Part shown: piece after piece, positions 1-7,800 of the stretch | Position numbering within the stretch: the first letter of the stretch is position 1 | Layout: each line of letters begins with the position of its first letter | NCBI RefSeq assembly: GCF_963555915.1 | Contig: NZ_CAUVXL010000031.1 | Location: forward strand, 10,283-74,282 | DNA from: Protofrankia sp963555915 | Lineage (GTDB): Bacteria > Actinomycetota > Actinomycetes > Frankiales > Frankiaceae | Direction: 5' to 3' | Length of the DNA: 64,000 nucleotides | Translations under genes and position numbers: made by a program | Notes under the pieces: generated by a model | Told to the model about the DNA's origin: nothing | What the model saw: the letters and a program-made list of their open reading frames with translations, nothing else | Databases searched by the model: none

Positions 1-117
1 GCTCGGCTTGTCATTCTAAGTTGTGCGGCGGTCGGGCTGGCGATGCTGGACGGAGCACACGGCTTACCCGGTAGCTCGGCCGGTTGGAAGGGCTGGCGCG
101 ATTGAGATCGGGCGAGT

Positions 118-990
118 TTATGCGGCAGGCCCGTAGCCGCGCACACGGCTCTCGTAGCGAATGGCTGCCTCCACGTCCGCCTCGGGGATCTTGTGAAGTC
201 CGGCGATAGCCGCGATGGACTCTCCCGCGACGAATCGGCGGTAGAGGCTGGCCGTCCGAATACCCAAAACGGTTGGCTCCCCCAGGTCGTGCAGCGGATC
301 GAATACGACGGGGCTCGATTTGTTGTCCGGATAGAGCCGGACCGCTACTCCTCCTGGCTCGAAGTCAATCTTCTGGACGAACGCTTCGGCTCCAGGCGCG
401 AGAATGAGTTGTCCGTTGCGAAGGACCACCATGGCAAGCTCGCCCGTGATGCCTGTCTGCTGCTGCACATCGAGGACCAAGTCTCTGTTCGCGACGTATG
501 GCCTGGCGTGAGCGAGGGGGTACGGCACCCCAAGGCGGTCGCGGAGCATCTGCACGACCGGCCGAAGCTGTTGCAGGCTCACCCTGTGCCTGACGCGGTA
601 CTCGCGGAGGTAGCCAGCCTCGACGAACTCACCCCAGGTGACCGTTTCGCTTCCGGTGCGACGTGGCCTGATTACAGGTTCGTAGCTGGCGCCGGCTCGG
701 GTGTAGCCGTCAATCCAGCGCCTCAGCGTCGCTGGCTTGACGCCCAGCAGACGTGCGGCTTGGCTCATCGTGTAGACCTCACGCTCGAGTACAACGAGGC
801 TTGATGGCTCCTGACTCGATGGCGACGAGACCGTCAGCGTCTTCGGGGTGCGTTCCCAGATCGCGAGGATCTTCGCGAGCGGCTCGTCGTCCTCGTAAAA
901 GTCTCCCTCCACAGTGGTCATGACCGTATCGTGCACCATGCGGCGCGGCTGTTCTACTGGCCGATCGGGTAGGCGCTGCCAAGATTCCAT
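118..990 (-). CDS. HTH/DUF433 antitoxin-like protein
   Basis: The protein has 290 residues. A MerR-like helix-turn-helix (MSQAARLLGVKPATLRRW, about residues 74-91) is followed by a DUF433-type C-terminal half (about 200-280), which ends in a small second helix-turn-helix-like segment (VAGESIAAIAGLHKIPEADV). DUF433 proteins are commonly antitoxin-like DNA-binding partners in type II toxin-antitoxin pairs. The ATG at 990 has a good Shine-Dalgarno (GAGAGGA, 6 nt upstream) but overlaps the upstream small gene by 37 nt. ATGs at 939 and 921 would avoid the overlap but have no ribosome site. The neighbour on the same strand is a 96-residue toxin-like protein, so the two probably form one operon. Autoregulation is expected but no operator was recognised. 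Confidence 0.75.
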   Translation of the reverse strand: MESWQRLPDRPVEQPRRMVHDTVMTTVEGDFYEDDEPLAKILAIWERTPKTLTVSSPSSQEPSSLVVLEREVYTMSQAARLLGVKPATLRRWIDGYTRAGASYEPVIRPRRTGSETVTWGEFVEAGYLREYRVRHRVSLQQLRPVVQMLRDRLGVPYPLAHARPYVANRDLVLDVQQQTGITGELAMVVLRNGQLILAPGAEAFVQKIDFEPGGVAVRLYPDNKSSPVVFDPLHDLGEPTVLGIRTASLYRRFVAGESIAAIAGLHKIPEADVEAAIRYESRVRGYGPAA

Positions 991-1244
991 TCGCCGTCCT
1001 CTCTGGTCGGGTACAGGACCACCAAGACGCGTCGTGCCCCCAGCCAGGCTTCGACCATGGCCCTGCGCCCTCGCTCGGGATCGTCGTCCCAGGCCGCGAC
1101 AAGCTTGTCCACCCCGACGAGCGCCGCGGCCACCTCCTCCGCGTCAAGGCCGTGCTTGCTGCTGAGCTTTGCCCGAACGGCCGGGCTGACCCGCAGCACA
1201 GCGACCCAGATCCGTTGGTTCGCCGTGTTACCCCTGCCGGACAT
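954..1244 (-). CDS. Small toxin-like protein paired with DUF433 protein
   Basis: This is a 96-residue protein without signal peptide or membrane segment. Its middle (KHGLDAEEVAAALVG) followed by a segment with an acidic WDDDPERGRR stretch and a strand-rich C-terminus ending in SAYPI resembles small BrnT/RelE-like toxins in size and layout. The family match is by eye only. It lies directly upstream of, and overlaps, a DUF433 antitoxin-like gene. The start codon has no ribosome site. A TAGTGT -10-like hexamer on the minus strand (1252-1257) ends 7 nt before the ATG, so the transcript may be leaderless. The toxin assignment rests mainly on context. Confidence 0.55.
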   Translation of the reverse strand: MSGRGNTANQRIWVAVLRVSPAVRAKLSSKHGLDAEEVAAALVGVDKLVAAWDDDPERGRRAMVEAWLGARRVLVVLYPTREDGEWNLGSAYPIGQ

Positions 1245-1359
1245 ATCGGATACACTACGTGATGTCGAAGCGGCTGCTGATCACGGCGAAGGCGCCTTAC
1301 GGCGATTGGCGCCCGTCTCGGTCACGAGGGCCGCGGCGTGACGGCTACGGTGATGGCGT

Positions 1360-1446
1360 GGGACTGCACCTGAGCCAGATCGACGAGGCCGATGAGCTGC
1401 TGACCAACGACCCGTTGGCGCTGCTCGTAGGCATGGTGCTGGACTA
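1360..1446 (+). pseudogene. HhH-GPD protein fragment (N-terminal piece)
   Basis: Translation of this stretch (GLHLSQIDEADELLTNDPL then ALLVGMVLD) matches the N-terminus of the intact HhH-GPD protein at 3953 (ALHLSGDAEADALI, ALALLVGMVLDQQ). It then stops where the intact copy reads DQQIPLE, because CAG has become TAG. Similarity ends at the stop. It is a decayed partial duplicate and not an expressed gene, although an open frame of 62 codons (1259-1447) runs through it. Confidence 0.65.
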
Positions 1447-1845
1447 GCAAGTCGGATAAATAAGGAACCAACGTCGACGGTCCGTCATGATGAACACGGA
1501 CAGTGTTCTTTCGGCGCGAAAGCAGCTCCGGCAGGCCTGGATCGTGATCGTGTGGCGGCGGCGGGCGGTCTGGACGGTGTCCGGATGCTCCAGCCGGTGG
1601 CGGTCTCGATCTGCTGACCTGGCGCGTCCAGCTCGCCCGATCGTCTGGGTCGAGGCCGGTCAGGCGCCAGGGGGTCGAACGGCGCTGGTCGGTCAGTGAA
1701 GTCACCGGTCATCACCTCGCCACCCGATCGACGTCGGCGCGAGACGATCATTCAGCGGGTTTTCGTCGGACCGAGCCTGAATCCTTTTCTCGGTTGGCCG
1801 CTCTTGTCTGGTGAGGGCCGTCCGGCCCCGGAGAGGCAGGAGCTC
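1447..1845. other. Intergenic, no gene seen
   Basis: About 400 bases lie between the HhH-GPD fragment and the small membrane peptide. Open frames here have no recognisable domain, ribosome site or consistent codon bias. A short inverted repeat (CTTTCGGCGCGAAAG) sits near 1507. The stretch probably holds decayed sequence plus the promoter for the sigma-factor operon. Confidence 0.4.
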
Positions 1846-1938
1846 ATGACGGTGGTGGTCGTCGCTGTGGTCGTGGTCGCTGTGGCGGTGTGTAGCTGTG
1901 TGCTCTTCCTGCGCCGGAGGGCGCGGTCGCGTGGATAG
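1846..1938 (+). CDS. 30-residue single-span membrane peptide upstream of sigma factor
   Basis: This is a short frame: ATG, a run of about 20 hydrophobic residues (Val/Ala rich, then CSCVLF), and a basic tail RRRARSRG. It would be a single transmembrane peptide with a cytoplasmic positive end. Purine-rich AGGAG/GAGAGG lies just upstream of the ATG. Its stop overlaps the sigma gene start (GTGGATAG), so translation of the two could be coupled. The function is unknown. It could be a membrane tether or sensor for the sigma factor, or only a leader peptide. Low-complexity coding makes chance possible. Confidence 0.4.
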   Translation: MTVVVVAVVVVAVAVCSCVLFLRRRARSRG

Positions 1939-2503
1939 CGGGCCGAGGCCGTCCTGGCCCGGGGACCAGCTCGTCGCCGCCGCGCGGGACGGCGACGAGC
2001 TGGCGATCGCCGCGCTGGTGTCGGGCGCGCATCCGCACGTGCGTCGGTTCGCCTTCTCGCTCTGCGCCAGTAGCCAGGACGCCGAGGACGCCGCTCAGGA
2101 AGCAATGATCATCCTCTTCCGCAAGATCGGGACGCTGCGGGCGACGGGGGCGCTGGCGTCGTGGATGTTCCAGATCGTGCGCCACGAATGCCTGCGCCGG
2201 GCGCGGGCCGTCTACAGCCGGCCCGCGCCGGTGGCCGAGGCGATGGTCTCGTCGTCCGAGGACGAGGTGCTCGGCCAGCTGGCGCTGGATCGGGTGACCG
2301 CGGCCGTCGCGTCGCTGCCGGCGGATCAGCGCCGAGTGCTGATCATGCGCGACGTCCAGGGTCTTCCTGGAAACACCGTGGCCAGGTCCCTCGGGCTGAG
2401 CACGGCCGCGATGAAGTCGCGGCTGCACCGGGCGCGGGCCGCCGTGCGGGCCGACCTGGACGCATGGAACGGGTTCGGCGATGAAGGGCCAGGCCGTGAG
2501 TGA
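1931..2503 (+). CDS. ECF-type RNA polymerase sigma factor
   Basis: The protein has 190 residues from the GTG at 1931, preceded by GGAGG with 10-nt spacing. Region 2 is at about residues 25-90 (DAEDAAQEAMIILFRKIGTL, then ASWMFQIVRHECLRRAR), a loop follows, and region 4 is at about 120-180 (LPADQRRVLIMRDVQGLPG, then LGLSTAAMKSRLHRAR). This is the minimal sigma2-sigma4 layout of ECF sigma factors, which redirect RNA polymerase to stress promoters. No classic anti-sigma gene follows. The next gene encodes a small membrane protein that overlaps by 8 nt (GTGAGTGA), which makes it a candidate regulator. Confidence 0.9.
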   Translation: MDSGPRPSWPGDQLVAAARDGDELAIAALVSGAHPHVRRFAFSLCASSQDAEDAAQEAMIILFRKIGTLRATGALASWMFQIVRHECLRRARAVYSRPAPVAEAMVSSSEDEVLGQLALDRVTAAVASLPADQRRVLIMRDVQGLPGNTVARSLGLSTAAMKSRLHRARAAVRADLDAWNGFGDEGPGRE

Positions 2504-2756
2504 CCCCGGCCGGAGACTCGGCGCCAGCCGGTCCGAGTTCCGCTCGTCAGTGCGGGCAGTCGTCGGTCTCGGGCTGCTGGCCGGGTCGATCGCCCTCGCC
2601 CCGGTCTTCGGGCCGCTGAGCCTGGTGCTGGTGCCCGCGGGCCTTCTGGCCCTGCGCGGCTGCCCCGCCTGCGCTCTGATCGGGCTGGCGCGGGCATTGT
2701 CGCGCGGCCGCCTCGGGCGCCCGTGTGACGACGGCCGCTGCCAGCTGAACCTGTAA
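2496..2756 (+). CDS. YgaP/DUF2892-like small membrane protein
   Basis: The protein has 86 residues from the GTG at 2496. An ATG at 2481 is also open, but GAAGGG precedes the GTG. Two hydrophobic helices (VRAVVGLGLLAGSIALAPVF and LSLVLVPAGLLALRGC) are followed by GCPACALIGLARAL, resembling the paired helices and Cys-Pro element of DUF2892/YgaP-type inner membrane domains. The C-terminus has two further cysteines (RPCDDGRC). It is translationally coupled to the ECF sigma gene. The four cysteines could act as a thiol or metal sensor for it, which is an inference. Confidence 0.6.
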   Translation: MSDPGRRLGASRSEFRSSVRAVVGLGLLAGSIALAPVFGPLSLVLVPAGLLALRGCPACALIGLARALSRGRLGRPCDDGRCQLNL

Positions 2757-2784
2757 CGGAATCCGTCCCTTAGGAAGGTGTCCT

Positions 2785-3552
2785 GTGTCCGATCCTGCAT
2801 CCTGTTCCGGACCGCGCGGCGTGCTGCTCGTGCACGGCGCCTGGTTCACCGGTCGCGCCTGGGACGGCGTGGCCGACGCGCTGCGGGCGCGCGGCATCCC
2901 CGTCGCCGTGGCCGAGTTGCACCGCGGCTGTCTGGCCGCCGACATCGCCGCGGCCGAAGCGGCGTTGGACGAGATCGCAGACTTCGGCCCGGCGGTGGCC
3001 TGCGGCCATTCCTACGGCGGCTCGGTGATCTCCGGCCTGTCGCCGGGGCGCCTCGCCCACCTGGTCTACCTGGCGGCGATGGTGCCGGACGTCGGCGAGA
3101 CCAGCCTCGGCCTGCTCGCCAGCGCGCCCAGCGGCCTGGAAACCGCCATGGTCGGAGACCCCGACGAGGTCACTACGATCGACCCGGCCCGGGCGGGCGA
3201 GCTGTTCTTCGCCCACCTGCCCGAGGGGGAACGGACCGCGCGCGTCGCCGCTCTCGTCCCCCAGCGGATGGCGGCCGGCCGCGACGCAGCCACGAGCGCG
3301 GCCTGGCGCGCCCGCCCGAGCACCTACGTGGTCTGCGGCGAGGACCGGGCCGTGCACCCGGAGCTGCAGGCCCGCCTGAGCCGGCGGACCGGCCGCGCGG
3401 TCGCGTGGGCCAGCGACCACGCCGCGTTCGCGTCTCACCCCACGGACGTCGTCGACCTGCTCAGCCGGCTGGCTACCAGCGAGTCAGGGGCCGAGCGTCG
3501 AGGAGTCGCTGGCGAACCTGCGCGAGGCGCTGGAACTGTACTTCGAGGATGA
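2785..3552 (+). CDS. Alpha/beta hydrolase with altered C-terminus
   Basis: The frame encodes 255 residues from a GTG with AGGAAGG 6-7 nt upstream. The fold is recognisable: LLVHGAWFTG oxyanion region near the N-terminus, nucleophile elbow GHSYGG (Ser about residue 75), and a late DHAAFASHP segment carrying the catalytic His. It is related to small esterase-like proteins of 220-240 residues, cytoplasmic, with unknown substrate. After LLSRLATS (about residue 232) the frame runs into a hicB-like relic in a different frame. The last 20 or so residues are therefore not native hydrolase sequence, but the catalytic residues are intact. Confidence 0.8.
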   Translation: MSDPASCSGPRGVLLVHGAWFTGRAWDGVADALRARGIPVAVAELHRGCLAADIAAAEAALDEIADFGPAVACGHSYGGSVISGLSPGRLAHLVYLAAMVPDVGETSLGLLASAPSGLETAMVGDPDEVTTIDPARAGELFFAHLPEGERTARVAALVPQRMAAGRDAATSAAWRARPSTYVVCGEDRAVHPELQARLSRRTGRAVAWASDHAAFASHPTDVVDLLSRLATSESGAERRGVAGEPARGAGTVLRG

Positions 3553-3615
3553 GCCGGTTCCCGCGACCTGCGCCGACGGGCCGATCGTCGCGCCCGTCGA
3601 CATCCGCCTGTCAGC
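3485..3615 (+). pseudogene. hicB: hicB antitoxin fragment
   Basis: In the frame beginning at 3485 the translation reads SVEESLANLREALELYFEDE, followed by PIVAPVDIRL. This is the C-terminal helix and tail typical of HicB-type antitoxins. The N-terminal half is missing and the 5' part overlaps the 3' end of the hydrolase gene in another frame. No usable start is present. It lies directly before a hicA-like relic, so a former hicBA pair is likely. Confidence 0.65.
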
Positions 3616-3778
3616 GTGCGGCCCGCGCTGCCCAGAGTCTCAGGTCCGGAGGTTGTCCGGGCATTGCGTCGGGCCGGCTTCAGCGAGGTGAGCACGAGAG
3701 GTTCTCACTGCAAGCTCCGAAACAAGGCTGAGGCTCGCACCGTGATCGTGCCGCTTCACCGCGAACTGGCTCCTGGCC
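3616..3778 (+). pseudogene. hicA: Truncated hicA mRNA-interferase gene
   Basis: The frame from the GTG at 3616 reads LPRVSGPEVVRALRRAGF, then RGSHCKLRN and TVIVPLHRELAPG. This is the HicA fold with its GSH motif (the catalytic His is present). The C-terminal helix normally following ELAPG is missing. Sequence switches at about 3780 to a serine-recombinase tail in another frame, leaving the open frame running to 3891 with unrelated residues. HicA toxins are about 60-80 residues, so only the last 15-20 are lost. Confidence 0.65.
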
Positions 3779-3782
3779 CCGG

Positions 3783-3905
3783 TTCGAGGTGGAGCAACGC
3801 CGCGACATCATCGGGACCGTCATTGAGGCCGTGGTGCTGTCCAAGGCCGATGAACCGAAGAACCGTTTTGACCCGGATTGCGTGGCCGTGATCTGGCGTC
3901 CCTGA
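3783..3905 (+). pseudogene. Serine recombinase C-terminal fragment
   Basis: The frame reads FEVEQRRDIIGTVIEAVVLS, a charged linker, then NRFDPDCVAVIWRP and a stop. This resembles the extreme C-terminus of large serine recombinases (an RR-x-I-I segment, then FDP-x-x-V-x-I-x-W near the end). Only about 40 residues remain and no start exists. It is joined abruptly to the hicA relic and is followed 7 nt later by a strong hairpin. It is probably the remains of an integrated element. The assignment is by motif only. Confidence 0.55.
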
Positions 3906-3912
3906 CCAACCT

Positions 3913-3938
3913 GCCCCGCCAGATCACTCTGGCGGGGC
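3913..3938 (+). terminator. Strong hairpin after recombinase relic
   Basis: A perfect 11-bp stem (GCCCCGCCAGA / TCTGGCGGGGC) encloses a 4-nt loop, followed by CTTACCC. It lies between the recombinase relic stop (3905) and the HhH-GPD start (3953). It would end transcription from the relic side, or act as a hairpin in the HhH-GPD leader. Confidence 0.7.
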
Positions 3939-3952
3939 TTACCCTTGGCCGC

Positions 3953-4528
3953 ATGGCCCTCCACCTGTCCGGCGACGCCGAGGCCGACGCCCTCATCACG
4001 TCAGACGCCTTGGCGCTCCTAGTGGGCATGGTGCTTGACCAGCAGATACCGCTGGAGCGGGCGTTCGCCGCGCCGTATGAACTGAGCCGGCGGCTCGGCC
4101 GTCCGCTCGATGTCGCCGAGCTGGCCGCGTTCGACCCTGATGAGTTGGGCACGGTGTTCTCCCGGGCGCCGGCATTGCACCGTTTCCCCGCGTCGATGGC
4201 CAAGCGGGTTCAGGCGATGTGCCACCTGGTGGTCGACGACTACGACTCGGACGCCGCGAACGTCTGGCTGACCGCGACCGACGGCCGTGAGTTGCTGCGG
4301 CGTGTTTCGGCGCTGCCCGGGTTCGGGCCGCAGAAGGCCAAGATCTTCGTCGCGCTGCTCGGAAAGCAGCTTGGCGTCACCCCGCCGGGTTGGCGGGAGG
4401 CGTCGGCTCCCTTCGGAGAGGACGGATCGTTCCGTTCGATCGCAGACATCATCGATACGATCACCCGTGACAAGGTCCGCGAGTACAAGAAGGCGCTGAA
4501 GGCCGCCGCCAAGGCGTCCATCGGCTGA
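3953..4528 (+). CDS. HhH-GPD family base-excision repair-like protein
   Basis: The protein has 191 residues from the ATG at 3953 (MALHLSGDAEADALI). An upstream frame extension to 3878 exists but belongs to the recombinase relic. The helix-hairpin-helix element LPGFGPQKAKIFVALLGKQL is at about residues 120-140. The family is a short uncharacterised actinobacterial group of the HhH-GPD superfamily related to DNA glycosylases, so a role in base excision repair is likely. The C-terminus is Lys/Ala rich (KKALKAAAKAS). It stands alone behind a hairpin. A decayed copy of its N-terminus lies 2.6 kb upstream. Confidence 0.85.
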   Translation: MALHLSGDAEADALITSDALALLVGMVLDQQIPLERAFAAPYELSRRLGRPLDVAELAAFDPDELGTVFSRAPALHRFPASMAKRVQAMCHLVVDDYDSDAANVWLTATDGRELLRRVSALPGFGPQKAKIFVALLGKQLGVTPPGWREASAPFGEDGSFRSIADIIDTITRDKVREYKKALKAAAKASIG

Positions 4529-4894
4529 GCAGGGTCTCTCCAGCGCCGAAGATCGGCGCGAGTTTGTCATCGCGTACGTTTTTCGAGCCGAAAACCGTAC
4601 CCAACGACAAACTCGCGCCGATCATGCTCTGTGGGGTGGCCGCGGACGGGATCCGCACGACCTGAGGCTGTCGCCGAGTCGGCGCTCGGGCACCATGGCC
4701 GTGCTCCGGGGTGCAACAACAGCCGGCGGATGTGGAGGCTCGGCGCCCCGTTTACCTTGTGCTACCTGTTTATTACCTCGTTCACCGCGTGGTCTCCCTT
4801 GTGACACCTGATGGGCGTGTGCAGATAAGGAAATCGCCGTTGCGCGTCGGAATCGTGGGTCGATAACCTGCGGCACGCCGTGTAGGGGGAGAGA
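4529..4894. other. Intergenic region with long hairpin and promoter of secreted protein gene
   Basis: No gene is seen here. The stretch holds the 73-nt two-stage palindrome described separately (4551-4623) and about 270 bases that should contain the promoter of the secreted propeller/lectin gene. GGGGGAGAG lies just before that gene's ATG at 4895. Confidence 0.6.
4551..4623. repeat. 73-nt two-stage palindrome (long hairpin)
   Basis: The outer arms are a perfect 18-bp inverted repeat, GATCGGCGCGAGTTTGTC (4551-4568) and its complement (4606-4623). Inside, after a symmetrical 5/5-nt internal loop, a second 12-bp stem (4574-4585 with 4589-4600, one mismatch) closes on a 3-nt loop. It starts 22 nt after the HhH-GPD stop and could be a terminator. 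The architecture is more elaborate than a terminator needs. A degenerate copy of one arm (GATCGGGCGAGTTTA) occurs at about 106-120, next to another gene end. Confidence 0.85.
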
Positions 4895-7800
4895 ATGAAT
4901 TTTCGTTCATTGCCGCGGATGCTGGGCGCCTTCGCGGTGACGCTCGCCACTGTGAGCGCATATCTGGTCGCCGTTCCCGGGCTGGCGCGCTCGGAGGTTC
5001 TCACCGTGTCGCAGGATGCGTTGCGCACCGGCTGGGACCAGGCGGAGCCGGGTCTTTCCCCGTCATCGGTGAGCGCCTCCGACTTCGGCGAGCTCTATTC
5101 TGTCGATCTTGACGGCTCGGTCTACGGCGAACCTGTCATCGCCGGGGGCACCGTCGTCGTCACGACCGAGAACAACAACGTCTACGGTATTGACGAGGTA
5201 ACCGGCCTGAAGAAGTGGTCGATGTCGGTGGGTGCGCCGTGGCCACCTTCGGTCATCGGGTGCGGCGACGTGGGAATCAACATCGGCATCACCTCGACGC
5301 CCGTTGTCGACAAGGCGACCAACACCGTTTATCTGACCGCGAAGGTCAATGACGGTGGCGACGTGCAACACCCTCATTACTACATGCATGCGCTGGACCT
5401 CACGACCGGAGTCGAGCGTAGCGGCTGGCCGGCGACGATCCAGGGCGCGCCCAGCAACGATCCGGCCGGCACACCGTTCGACGCCCGGGTCGAACTGCAG
5501 CGCCCGGGGCTGCTGCTGCTCAACGGGGTCGTGTACGCGGCGTTCGGTGGCCACTGCGACATCGGCAAGTACCGCGGCTATGTCGTCGGCGTGAGCACGA
5601 CGACCGCGAAGCTGACCACGATGTGGGCCAGCGAGGCTACCGGCAGCGATATCGGCGGGGGTATCTGGCAGAGCGGCGGTGGCCTGATCTCGGACGGGCC
5701 TGGACGAATCATCCTCACGACCGGTAACGGAGTGTCGCCCGCGCCCGGGCCCGGCTCGAGCGCGCCCGGCCAGCTTGCAGAGGCCGTGGTAAGGCTTGGT
5801 GTCGGTGCTGACGGCAAGCTCTCGACGCAGGACTTCTTCACCCCGGTGAACGCCGCGACGCTGAACCAGAACGACACCGACCTCGGCTCGGGCGGCCCGC
5901 TGGCCCTGCCGGACGGATTCGGCACCCCCACCCATCCCCACCTGCTCGTACAGGACGGCAAGGACGGGCGGGTGTTCCTGCTCGACCGCGACGACCTCGG
6001 CGGGCGCGGGCAGGGACCGCAGGGCATCGACGACGTGGTGGGCATGACCGGTCCGTTCCAGGGCGTGTGGGGTCACCCGGCGTTGTGGGGCGGCGACGGT
6101 GGCTACGTGTACGTGGCGGGCAGCGGAGGTCCGCTGCGCGCGTTGAAGTACGGCCTGACGGGCGCGGGTGAGCCGGCCCTGGCCGCGGCGGGCACGAGTA
6201 GCGGCACGTTCCCGTTCGGTTCCGGTTCGCCCACGGTCACCTCCGATGGGACGACATCTGGATCCGCGCTGGTGTGGATGGTCTACGAAAGTGGCGCGTC
6301 CGGCTCCAACGGCCAGTTGCGGGCCTACGACGCGGTCCCCACCAACGGCGTGCTCACCCAGCGCTTCTCCGCGCCGATCGGGATCGCGTCGAAGTTCACC
6401 AAGGTGGCGACCGACGCCAACCGCGTGTTCGTCGGTACCCGCGACGGTCATCTGCTCGCCTTCGGCCGGCCGACCGGCGCGGTGCTGTACGGCTCGGCGA
6501 CCGACTTCGGGAAAGTCCCCGTCGGAGTGTCCGCCACCGCCACGGCGCAGGTCACGGCGCGCGTGCCGCTGACCGTGTCGGCGATCTCCACGTCCGCGCC
6601 GTTCGCGGCGACGCTGCCGACGCTGCCGGTCACCCTTGCCGCCGGTGCCACCCTGAGCGTGCCGGTGACCTACACGCCGACGGCCCCGGTCGCCACGGAC
6701 GTCTCGCTCACGTTCACCACCGATACCGGACTGGCCTCGATCGACCTGCGGGGCATCGGCACGCAGGCGGGTCTGGGCGCGGACCCGTCGTCGCTCGCGT
6801 TCGACCGACTCTCCACCGGCGGCTCGAGCGCGCTGTCGGTGAACATCGTCAACACCGGCACCGCGGCGACCACGATCACTGGGGCCACTCTGCCCGGTGA
6901 CCCGTTCGCCGTGAGCGGCCTGCCCGCGCCCGGCGCCACGATTCCGGCCGGCGGCTCGGTGACCGCATCGGTGACGTTCGCTCCCACGACCGCCGGGACC
7001 TTCGCCGCCACCCTGACGGTCACCAGTGCTGACGGCCCGGTGAGTGTGGCGTTGTCCGGGTCCGCGGTCACCGGCTCCCCGAAGATGACGATCTCGCCGA
7101 TGTCACTGGACTTCGGCCAGGTTCCGCAGGGCCAGGCCCGGACGGCGACGTTTGACGTCCGTAACGACGGCAACCTGCCGTTGACGATTACAAAGGCGAA
7201 GGCCCCGGTCGGTGACTTCGCCAGTACGCAGATCTCCGAAGGGCTCACGCTGGCCCCGGGCGAAGTGATCCACCAGTCGGTGACGTTCACGCCGACCTCG
7301 ACCGGGGTGCAGGCTGGCTCGTACATCCTCACCGGCGATGACGGAGCGGGCGTACAGACCGTGACGTTGTCCGGCGAAGGCACCTCGCCGGACCCGAACA
7401 GCTTCCCGCCGCCCAGCCAGGGTAAATGGACGCTCAACGGGACCGCGGCGATGTCCGGCGGTGATCTGGTGCTGACCCCGACGCAGCAGTACAAAGCCGG
7501 CTCCGCCGTCTACCCGGTGACCGTGTCGACCGACCGGTTGGCGATCGAGTTCACCGCCCAGATCGGTGGCGGCACAGGTGGCGACGGACAGACGTTCGCG
7601 CTGCTGGACGCGACCAAGACGACCGACCGGGCGCTGGGCACGAACGGCGGGTCCATGGGCTTCGGTACCCTGCCCGGGGTGGCGGTCGCCCTCGACACCT
7701 ACACCCACGGCAACTCGCTCGCCGTGGCGACGGGGACATCCGGCGGATCCTCGACGTACGTGGCGCGCACGACCAACGTGCCCCACTGGCGCGACGGTAC

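Noticed and set aside
5063..6451. 462-codon minus-strand open frame in the propeller gene
   Set aside because: Antisense shadow; the plus strand has a signal peptide, ribosome site and repeat structure.
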